This document shows, one piece after another, positions 5,444-11,627 of a DNA stretch of 11,627 nucleotides. Both the position numbers and the translations under genes were made by a program. Source of the DNA: VRUE01 sp036376775. Its GTDB lineage: Bacteria > Actinomycetota > Thermoleophilia > Solirubrobacterales > 70-9. The notes under the pieces are model-generated. The model was not told the origin of the DNA and ran no database searches. It saw only the letters and a list, made by a program, of their open reading frames with translations. Numbering within the stretch: the stretch's first letter is position 1; every line of letters starts with the position of its first letter. The stretch is from positions 1 to 11,627 of the forward strand of contig DASUZP010000021.1 of assembly GCA_036376775.1 (NCBI GenBank), read 5' to 3'.

Positions 5444-5661
5444 CGGTGGCGGGGCCGCTCGTCCGGCCGATGGGCTCCGTCGGGCGCGGCCTCTTAGACG
5501 AGGCTTACTGCCGATTTCAGGCGAGCTTGGTGCTGTGAGGCCGCTGCCAACCTCGGCCCGTCTGCGTGAAGGTCCTAACTATCCCTCGAAGAAGTTCTCT
5601 ATATGACTCGTAGCATTCGTAACAAGAAGCGGACGAATAATGGATTACTGTCGTCCAAGCA
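5444..5661. other. Intergenic region before the multi-pass membrane protein gene
   Basis: No gene is supported. Bases 5580-5650 are relatively AT-rich (for example CTCTATATGA and ACGAATAATGG) and probably contain the promoter for the gene starting at 5662, but no clear -35/-10 pair stands out. A short hairpin (5489-5493 with 5500-5504) is too weak to call. Confidence 0.35.
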
Positions 5662-7536
5662 GTGTCTGCCGAGTCCGCACAACCGTCTGGGAGTCAGTAT
5701 GGGTCTGGTCGGGGCCACACGTCCCTGTGGAACTCGGTCGATGCGAGTAACCGGCGGCTCAGCCTCGCCGGCCTCGACCCGCTCGCCAAGGCGCTCTCGC
5801 TTGCGGGCTTGACGGTCCTAGTCCTCGCGAGCGCCATCGCCGTCTTCTTCGCGTTCGGATGGACGATCCCGGGCGGCACCGACGAAGTGCTCCTCGGCGG
5901 CGTTGCCTCCGATGTCCCTCGTGCCGCCACCGTGCTTGCCTACCTCGCACTCGCGGTGGGCGCTGCTATCGCCGTCGCCGCCGCTGCCGGGCTGTCCGGC
6001 AAATGGGAATGGGCGGTACGCGGAACCGTCGGATTCGTCGGGGCGGCGATCGCCGGGCTCGAGCTGCAGGCGGCACGACTGCTCGACGCCAACCCGCTCG
6101 GTTTCGGGACGGTCGGCACCCTCACCCATGTCTGCGGCTGGCTCGCGGTCCTCGGTGCCGTCGTCGTCGCCTTCACGCCGCCCACCTATGCCCGCCGCCT
6201 GCAGCCACTAATGATCGCGGCGGCCGCCTCGTCCGCGCTCCTCACCGGTGCTCTCTACATCCTCTGGCCGAATGTGTCGGGTCCTCCCGGCGTGATCGGT
6301 TACTCAAGCCACGGCGTGCTCGCCCTTGGTGTCCTGAGCGTCATCGCCTCGCTCGCGATCGTAGTCTCCATCTACGTCCTATGGCAGGCGATCGTCGGCA
6401 TCCAGGCTGGCCGGAGCGGTGCGATGCGGTTGGTCAAGAGCGTCGAAGGGCGCCCGCTCCTCTGGCTGGGAGGGATTCTCTTAGTCAAGCTGGCCTGGCT
6501 CGGGTGCGGCTACGCGGGCATACTCCCTTCAGCGCTCGGCGGCGACTCGGGCTCTTGGGGCGACAGCCGTCACGACGGACTCTCCAGCTGGCTGCTCGCT
6601 GTCCTCTTCGCCGCCGCCGCACTCCTTGCCCTGGCGCGCCTGCCATTGCAGCGGATCGACGAACGCGGTTCGCGGCCGGTGCTGGTGGGGCTCGCCGCCA
6701 GCTTCTCTGCCTTCTTCGTGCTCGGTGGCATCGCGCTGCTCGGCTACGCAGTGGTTGGGATTTTCAGCGACGAAGGCGGGCTGCGCAGCGGCCTCACCGA
6801 CGCGATCGACTGGCTGACCGAAGGGCTCCTCTGGTCGACCGTCATCGCGGTGTTCGTCGCCGGCGCCGTGGGGCTTGGCCTGCTGCTGTTCCGGCGCGCC
6901 TGGGTCGGGCTACCCTTCCTCCTGGTCTTCGTGATCTGGGCGCTGCCGCGAGCGCTGCAGGCTACGCCCGGCCTCAGCGACGAGGAACCGTTCCGTCATC
7001 TAGGCGTCAACGTGGTCACGTTCGACGCGCTGCTCACCGTCGCCATCGCGCTGCTTCTGATCGCCTGGCGATGGAACCGGCAGCGCCAGCTTCCTCCCAC
7101 CGAGCTGGCGTTGGTTCTCGGGGTCTCGACTCTGGTGGCGTCAACGCCGATCCTGCTCGGCAGCATCGACGGCGACGCCTACTTCTACTTCGCTCTGGTG
7201 TTCCCGGCCGCCTACCTGCTCCTCTTCAACGCCCGGACGCTTAACCGCGAGGACCCGGCCCGGCGGAGCCGCGTCCTCGCCGCTATCGGCGCGGCGTCGG
7301 TGCTGCTCACCCTGGTCACGCTCCAAGTGATCCTCGGTAGTGCCGGTCCGGAACATCCGAGCGACGGTGCGATCGTTCAGGCGGTAATGGCAGTGCCGAT
7401 CGCCGGTGTCCTCACTGCGGCCAGCCTGGCGAGCATGCGGGCAGCGGACGGACCTGTGCCCATTCATGTAGGTGTGGGGGCGCAGGCGGCTTTACCGTCG
7501 TCCGCGCCGAGTCCTGGTGCCACGCCAGGTAGGTGA
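5662..7536 (+). CDS. Unrecognised multi-pass membrane protein (about 15-16 segments)
   Basis: I do not recognise the family. After a polar Ser/Gly-rich N-terminus (residues 1-40), the 624-residue protein is almost entirely hydrophobic helices. Approximate positions are 44-66, 88-110, 120-139, 152-171, 183-202, 218-247, 266-288, 308-326, 339-367, 387-409, 415-432, 450-470, 481-500, 507-523, 537-558 and 569-591. It ends with a Pro/Ser/Gly tail (about 596-624). The connecting loops are short and no obvious transport, glycosyltransferase or protease motif is visible. Strong third-position G/C bias supports a real gene. GTG at 5662 is the first usable start after the in-frame stop at 5638-5640, and there is no good Shine-Dalgarno. 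The gene is convergent with the large NlpC/P60-like gene, 85 bp apart. It could be a transporter or a polymer/lipid flippase-like protein, but nothing visible decides this. Confidence 0.85.
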   Translation: MSAESAQPSGSQYGSGRGHTSLWNSVDASNRRLSLAGLDPLAKALSLAGLTVLVLASAIAVFFAFGWTIPGGTDEVLLGGVASDVPRAATVLAYLALAVGAAIAVAAAAGLSGKWEWAVRGTVGFVGAAIAGLELQAARLLDANPLGFGTVGTLTHVCGWLAVLGAVVVAFTPPTYARRLQPLMIAAAASSALLTGALYILWPNVSGPPGVIGYSSHGVLALGVLSVIASLAIVVSIYVLWQAIVGIQAGRSGAMRLVKSVEGRPLLWLGGILLVKLAWLGCGYAGILPSALGGDSGSWGDSRHDGLSSWLLAVLFAAAALLALARLPLQRIDERGSRPVLVGLAASFSAFFVLGGIALLGYAVVGIFSDEGGLRSGLTDAIDWLTEGLLWSTVIAVFVAGAVGLGLLLFRRAWVGLPFLLVFVIWALPRALQATPGLSDEEPFRHLGVNVVTFDALLTVAIALLLIAWRWNRQRQLPPTELALVLGVSTLVASTPILLGSIDGDAYFYFALVFPAAYLLLFNARTLNREDPARRSRVLAAIGAASVLLTLVTLQVILGSAGPEHPSDGAIVQAVMAVPIAGVLTAASLASMRAADGPVPIHVGVGAQAALPSSAPSPGATPGR

Positions 7537-7572
7537 GCACCGGGATCTCGGGCAGACTGAACTGCCAGGCTC

Positions 7573-7599
7573 GGGCTCATAACCGAAGGTCGAGAGCCC
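7573..7599. terminator. Weak stem-loop between convergent genes
   Basis: GGGCTC (7573-7578) and GAGCCC (7594-7599) can pair around a 15-nt loop in the 85-bp space between the two convergent stop codons. The location suits a bidirectional terminator, but there is no T-run on either side and the stem is short. Confidence 0.25.
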
Positions 7600-7621
7600 C
7601 AGCCATAGACGATGCGTGCCG

Positions 7622-10600
7622 CTACGCCGGGTTGGTCAGGTTCTCGATCGTGATCTGGCAGCGTGCCGTGTTGTGCGGCCACTCGCCGTCGTGGAGGTTT
7701 CGAGTCAGGTCGATGCTTTGCCCGGGCAGGATGACCAGCGTGCCGCTCTGAGAGTCGTCCTGTTCGTCGTCCTCCAGGATCTCGAAGATCCAGTCCAGGA
7801 CGATGCTGAGGTCGGGCGCGCCGGGCGGGCGTGGTGGCACGCCTGGCTTGTGGTCAAGCGCGCTGTGCAGCACGCGCAGCGTCCCTTTGAAGTGAGCCCG
7901 GTGGCCGTTGTAGGTGCCCGTGGACTCCTCGACTTCGGCGCTGGAGGTGGCGATGCCGATGTCCTGCGCGGCTTTTATCACGCCGGCGTCCGCCTGCACG
8001 AACACCGACTTGAAGAAGGGGTGGTGATCGGGGTGGCTTTCGCCAATCGTCGGCACGAAGGTCATCGTCAGCTCGCCGTGCACCTCGATCCGGCGCCGCC
8101 ACTCGGGCGGGGGGTCGAGCTCGATCGTCGGGAGATTCACCTCGCCGGGGGGCAAGCTCGTCCGCAGCGTTTTGGTCAGCATCCCCGGCGGATCTTCCCA
8201 ATCTGCCTGAACGCGGACCGGCTGCAGTTGGTCCGCCTTGCTGGCGGGCACGTCGAGCCTGAACCAGCCCTTGGAATCGGTGACGGCCTTGCGGCAGCCG
8301 ACGAACGCTTCGGCACCAGGCAGGGATTGCCCCCGGAAGACGACGAGCCCCCTCACGCGGCACACTCCCACGCTCAACTGCAGCGTCCCGGTCTCAACCA
8401 GCTCTGGGTGCGGGCCTAAGAACTTCGCCCGCATAGCGGTGCCCCAGAGCCCGGAGCGCACCTCTCCCCCGGAGCGCTCGGCCGGGCTGTCCCAGAAGGC
8501 GCCGATGTTGTCCGGCGAGACCGTCAGGCCCGCCCCCGGGACCTTCCAGGCCTCGTCCTCGACATCCGTCAGGTCGGGACGATCGATTGCAAACGCATTG
8601 GTGACGCCGTTCGCAACCCGCTCGGGCATTCCAGTCAGGAGATCTGCCAGGGTGCGGAGCGCGGGGCTGGCTCCAACGCGCGAGACGATCGGCAGCTTTT
8701 CGATCCTTTCCCTGACGCTTTCCCCCACCTTGTTGACGATCCAGCCGTGGAGGCCGGCGGCAGCAGCAGCTCGTTCCGGCTCGAAGAACGCGTACAGCCC
8801 ATCGATCTTGGGAGCGCCAACCTGCTCCCGGGCGGTCCCATCCTCCGGGCTGTGCGAGTCGTGGTCGAGCAGCAGCTGTGGCGAGAGGCCCGAGAGGGCA
8901 CGCGTCGCAGCGAGCCATACGAAGGTCGAGCAGACGATGCCCGGCGTCCCGGCAGCCCAGTCGGCGCCGGGGGGCAGCACGGCCCAGCTTGGGTCTCCCG
9001 GAGGTGGGGCGAAGTGGTTGGGGTCCAACCCGATCCTTGCGTCGGTGTAGGCGAAGAAGCGGTAGTGGCCCGTGGTTTTGTTGGCCTCTGCCACCACCCG
9101 GCCAAGCGCCCAGCGCACCCAGGGAAATTGCGCCTCGGCCTCCACGGAGGGCCGGACGACGAGCAGGTGAATGGGGTCTGGGTGGTCCGGCCTGCGCGTG
9201 GGCGCATACGTGATGTTCTTGATCTTGAACGGCTTCTCCGGGAACTCCTTGTCATAAAACGCGCGGCGTTGATCCTCGGTCAGGGCCTCGACCTGGCTCG
9301 GCGTGGTGGCGCTGGTGAGCCCGTGGTAGTCGCACGACGGGTTGCGCCCGTCGTTCCAGCCGTCGAAGAAAGCATTCTGAATCGACTGCGTGATCGGCCC
9401 CGGCCAACCGAACTTGACCAGGTCCGGGCGCAGACCTTCGAGCGGCACCGCCGCTTCGAGATCGTCGAGCGGCGCCGGCAGGTCGACTTTCACCTTCGCG
9501 GGGTAGTAATCGTCGTCGTCGATGAGCCGGGACTTGGACGCCGTGCAGTGGCGGATCTCATCCTGGTCCCTGACCATCAGGCCCATGTGGTCGAAGAGCT
9601 CGGGCGGGTTGAGCGCCTTCAGGATCGTGCCGATCACCCCGTCGCCGTCGGCCGGCGAGAGCACGATGTCTCCCGCGCGGGCATTCAAGATCTGGGCATC
9701 CTGGTGCTTGACCTCTGTGTGTCCGGTGAGCACGCAGACGAGGCGCGGGTCGTCGGTGCACTTGCGCGGGTCGCAGGGCTTGCCGACGCGGTCTTTCAGG
9801 TCTTTGGGGATGCCGAAGACCGAGGCCCAGCTGCCGACCCGGAGCTGTCTGGCCGGCGTCTTCTCGACGTAGGCGACGATCAGGTCGCCCTTCCAGCCCA
9901 GCCCGGCCGGGTCGTCCTGCGTGGCGGGACCGTGCAGGTTGGCGCCGTAGAGCCCCAGGTCCAGGTCCGCGTTCCAGAGCGCGACCTGATCGTTGTCGCG
10001 GTACAGCAGCGCCAGCCCTGGACCGGAGCCGAACGGAGCGTCCGTCGGCGTGATCGCGATCCGTTTTTCCGTATTGACCCCAGTGTGCAAGCCGGGCCCG
10101 TCGAGGTCCGAGAAGAAACTGCCCGTCGCGGTCAGGAAGCGGCTCTCTGGATCGACGGCGGTTACGACGACCGTCCGACCATGGTAGGGGTGCTCGATCG
10201 TCGCGATCCCGGGGTCGCATGGGCTGCGGTGGCTTATCTCCCACGCCGGCTCGAAGCTGACGCCGTCCCTGCTTTCGGTGACCATCAGCTGGTTTCCAGT
10301 GGTGCGCCAAACGAGGGTCAGCCGGTCCTCTTCCGCCGCCATGCTCACGCCGCCGACCACGTCGGTCGCGATCGTGAGCTGCGGGCCGGGGCCCGCTGCC
10401 CCGATCCTGGCGATCCGCAGGACGGAAGTGGCATCCACCCAGGCCAGCATCAGGCGACCTTCGATCGTCCCCAGGGCGACGCTGCCGCTCGGCGAGGTGA
10501 GCCCGGTCGCCATATTGGTCTCCGGCGAGAACCCGTCGGGCGAGTCGACCCCCGCTGGCACGGGTCCTATCGCGACCAGGATTTCGGCGCCGCCATCGCC

Positions 10601-10684
10601 GTCGACCCAGGCCACCGCCAGGTCGCGCCTCCGCTCGGCCAGCGCCGGCGATCCGTAGCAGGATCCGAGCGTGGTCTCCTTCAC
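7622..10684 (-). CDS. Large multidomain protein: beta-propeller-like repeats, permuted NlpC/P60 (YiiX-like) domain, C-terminal beta domains
   Basis: This 1020-residue protein appears to be built in three parts. Residues about 20-290 contain repeated strand motifs of the sialidase/BNR-propeller kind (LAVAWVDGDG, RLMLAWVDATSVLRIARI, RLTLVWRTTGNQLMVTESRDG, LALLYRDNDQVALWNAD, LIVAYVEKTPARQLRVGSW). Residues about 335-600 resemble a circularly permuted NlpC/P60 domain: ARAGDIVLSP (336-345), a His in FDHMGLMV (His366) and, later, the likely nucleophile in GIVCSTFVW (Cys585). In permuted (YiiX/LRAT-like) members the His precedes the Cys, as here; substrates include peptides, amides or acyl groups. 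Residues about 775-815 look like a carboxypeptidase-regulatory-type beta sandwich (VRGLVVFRGQSLPGAEAFV, then TDSKGWFRLDVP), and a further beta-rich C-terminal region follows. No signal peptide or membrane segment is seen. The GTG start is supported by AGGGAG 7 nt upstream. Function unknown. Confidence 0.85.
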   Translation of the reverse strand: MKETTLGSCYGSPALAERRRDLAVAWVDGDGGAEILVAIGPVPAGVDSPDGFSPETNMATGLTSPSGSVALGTIEGRLMLAWVDATSVLRIARIGAAGPGPQLTIATDVVGGVSMAAEEDRLTLVWRTTGNQLMVTESRDGVSFEPAWEISHRSPCDPGIATIEHPYHGRTVVVTAVDPESRFLTATGSFFSDLDGPGLHTGVNTEKRIAITPTDAPFGSGPGLALLYRDNDQVALWNADLDLGLYGANLHGPATQDDPAGLGWKGDLIVAYVEKTPARQLRVGSWASVFGIPKDLKDRVGKPCDPRKCTDDPRLVCVLTGHTEVKHQDAQILNARAGDIVLSPADGDGVIGTILKALNPPELFDHMGLMVRDQDEIRHCTASKSRLIDDDDYYPAKVKVDLPAPLDDLEAAVPLEGLRPDLVKFGWPGPITQSIQNAFFDGWNDGRNPSCDYHGLTSATTPSQVEALTEDQRRAFYDKEFPEKPFKIKNITYAPTRRPDHPDPIHLLVVRPSVEAEAQFPWVRWALGRVVAEANKTTGHYRFFAYTDARIGLDPNHFAPPPGDPSWAVLPPGADWAAGTPGIVCSTFVWLAATRALSGLSPQLLLDHDSHSPEDGTAREQVGAPKIDGLYAFFEPERAAAAAGLHGWIVNKVGESVRERIEKLPIVSRVGASPALRTLADLLTGMPERVANGVTNAFAIDRPDLTDVEDEAWKVPGAGLTVSPDNIGAFWDSPAERSGGEVRSGLWGTAMRAKFLGPHPELVETGTLQLSVGVCRVRGLVVFRGQSLPGAEAFVGCRKAVTDSKGWFRLDVPASKADQLQPVRVQADWEDPPGMLTKTLRTSLPPGEVNLPTIELDPPPEWRRRIEVHGELTMTFVPTIGESHPDHHPFFKSVFVQADAGVIKAAQDIGIATSSAEVEESTGTYNGHRAHFKGTLRVLHSALDHKPGVPPRPPGAPDLSIVLDWIFEILEDDEQDDSQSGTLVILPGQSIDLTRNLHDGEWPHNTARCQITIENLTNPA

Positions 10685-10691
10685 CGGTCAG

Positions 10692-10697
10692 CTCCCT
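10692..10697 (-). promoter_or_regulatory. Ribosome-binding site of the 1020-residue protein
   Basis: The minus strand reads AGGGAG, 7 nt before the GTG at 10684. This decides for that GTG as the start; there is no competing ATG nearby. Confidence 0.65.
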
Positions 10698-10723
10698 GCG
10701 TGCTCGAGGCCCCCACCATCGCG

Positions 10724-10744
10724 CAAAATATATAGATCAATTAG
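10724..10744 (-). promoter_or_regulatory. AT-rich promoter-like island upstream of the 1020-residue protein gene
   Basis: In otherwise GC-rich DNA these 21 bp are almost all A/T. On the minus strand they include TTGATC, TATATA and TATTTT. They lie 40-60 nt before the GTG start and just after the AidB-like gene's stop. A promoter for the large gene is the simplest reading, which would separate it from the upstream dehydrogenase gene. The spacing of canonical hexamers is not convincing. Confidence 0.4.
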
Positions 10745-10759
10745 CGATCGCGTGGTCGG

Positions 10760-11627
10760 CTAAGAGACCGGCATGTGCCGGTCGATGATCGGGCCGAAGT
10801 CGGTCGCGGCCGGGAGGGTGCCGAAGGCGTTGCCCCAGTCGCCGCTCAGGCGCGAGGCGCAGAAGGCATCGGCGACGGCAGGATCGCCGTAGCGGACCAG
10901 CAGCGATGCCTGCAGCGCCAGGGCCATGCCCTCGACGACGCGGCGGGCGCGAGACTCGATCGTCTCAATCTCGCCGGGAATTTCGGCCCGCAGCGATGAG
11001 ACGTAGTCATCGAGCTTCGGTTCGGCGCCGGCGCCCTCCATCACCTCGGCGAAGAAGGCCTCGACCGAGGCGGGGTTCTTGACCATCGCCCGGAGCACGT
11101 CGAGGCATTGCACGTTGCCCGAGCCCTCCCAGATCGAAGCCAGCGGCGCCTCGCGATAAAGGCGGGGGAGACCGGACTCCTCGACGTAACCGTTGCCGCC
11201 GAGGCACTCGAGGCACTCGACCGCGTGCCAGGGCGCGCGCTTGCACATCCAGTACTTGAGCACGGCGTTGGCGAGGCGGCGGAACTCGGCCGCGTCCTCG
11301 TCGCCGGCGGCGACCTCGTCGTAGGAGCGGGCGAGGCGCATCGCGGCGATCGTCGCCGCCTCGGACTCGACGCAGAGGTCGGCGAGCACGTTGCGCATCA
11401 GCGGCTGGTCGATCAGCTCCTTGCCGAAGGCGGCACGATGGGCGGTGTGGTTGAGCGCCTGGACGACGCCGGCACGGTAGCCGGTGGCGGCGCCGATCAC
11501 GCAGTCGAGGCGGGTGTGGTTGACCATCTCGATGATCGTCGGCACGCCGCGGCCCTCCTCGCCGACCATGCGCGCCCAGGCGCCGCGGAACTCGAGCTCC
11601 GAGGAGGCGTTGGAGCGGTTGCCGAGC
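10760..11627 (-). CDS. aidB: AidB-like acyl-CoA dehydrogenase, C-terminal 288 residues (partial)
   Basis: This is a flavin-dependent acyl-CoA dehydrogenase-fold protein of the AidB subgroup, named for the E. coli alkylation-response protein that has weak isovaleryl-CoA dehydrogenase activity and binds DNA. The visible part starts at LGNRSNASSELEF and contains VGEEGRGVPTIIEMV, NHTRLDC, FGKELIDQPLMRNVLADL, CLGGNGYVEESGLPRLYREA and the subgroup-typical SIWEGSGNVQCLDVLRA. These are the FAD-binding and dimer-interface blocks of the helical C-terminal domain. About 120 residues follow WEGSGN, similar to AidB. The N-terminal part lies beyond the window's right end. The 1020-residue protein gene follows 75 bp downstream on the same strand. 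AidB membership is recognised from motifs; a true role in alkylation defence is not shown here. Confidence 0.9.
   Translation of the reverse strand, partial: LGNRSNASSELEFRGAWARMVGEEGRGVPTIIEMVNHTRLDCVIGAATGYRAGVVQALNHTAHRAAFGKELIDQPLMRNVLADLCVESEAATIAAMRLARSYDEVAAGDEDAAEFRRLANAVLKYWMCKRAPWHAVECLECLGGNGYVEESGLPRLYREAPLASIWEGSGNVQCLDVLRAMVKNPASVEAFFAEVMEGAGAEPKLDDYVSSLRAEIPGEIETIESRARRVVEGMALALQASLLVRYGDPAVADAFCASRLSGDWGNAFGTLPAATDFGPIIDRHMPVS

Noticed and set aside
5358..5606. 82-codon plus-strand frame after the MBL fragment
   Set aside because: It starts inside the MBL fragment in a different frame, is Pro/Arg/Gly-rich and shows no family features.
5859..7244. 461-codon plus-strand frame
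   Set aside because: It is an Arg-rich shadow of the multi-pass membrane protein gene in another frame.
8747..10735. 662-codon open frame on the plus strand
   Set aside because: It runs antisense to the 1020-residue gene. Its Arg/Gly/Val-rich, motif-free composition is what GC-rich third positions create opposite a real gene.

Overview
This is a GC-rich window with strong G/C preference at third codon positions, several GTG starts and almost fully packed genes on both sides of one poorly coding gap. The gene types (an SdhA of the 'VHPVRSHSNAAQGGINAAL' kind, an AidB-like acyl-CoA dehydrogenase, a site-2 protease with CBS domains, an N-terminal MBL-hydrolase fragment) suggest a high-GC actinobacterium, possibly of the Thermoleophilia/Solirubrobacterales. 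That placement is inference from general resemblance, not a search.

Layout. (1) 1-858, minus: N-terminal half of a succinate dehydrogenase/fumarate reductase flavoprotein, cut by the window edge. Its short upstream region (868-961) holds three palindromes, including a very long hairpin just past the stop of the next gene. (2) 965-2140, minus: membrane-anchored M28-type zinc peptidase. (3) 2288-3451, plus: M50 site-2 protease with C-terminal CBS domains. The two protease genes are divergent, and their 147-bp intergenic region contains a perfect 23-bp inverted repeat whose arms lie 13-14 nt before each start codon. (4) 3452-5661: a low-coding, apparently decayed stretch. It contains a remnant of a large serine recombinase abutting the M50 gene, a doubtful 121-codon ORF, one convincing small membrane protein (4829-5194, minus), and the first ~27 codons of an MBL-fold hydrolase that then breaks off. 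(5) 5662-7536, plus: an unrecognised protein with about 15-16 membrane segments. (6) 7622-10684, minus: a 1020-residue multidomain protein with beta-propeller-like repeats, a circularly permuted NlpC/P60-like (YiiX-type) domain and C-terminal beta domains, convergent with gene 5. (7) 10760-11627, minus: C-terminal part of an AidB-like acyl-CoA dehydrogenase.

How the parts relate. sdhA and aidB are ordinary housekeeping/stress genes. The two protease genes probably share a regulatory region, because each carries the same upstream module. The middle (about 3450-5660) looks like a rearrangement scar: recombinase debris at one end and a beheaded hydrolase at the other. The large proteins at 5662-10684 lie just beyond that scar and are the least explained part. 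No tRNA, rRNA, CRISPR array or intact mobile element was seen.
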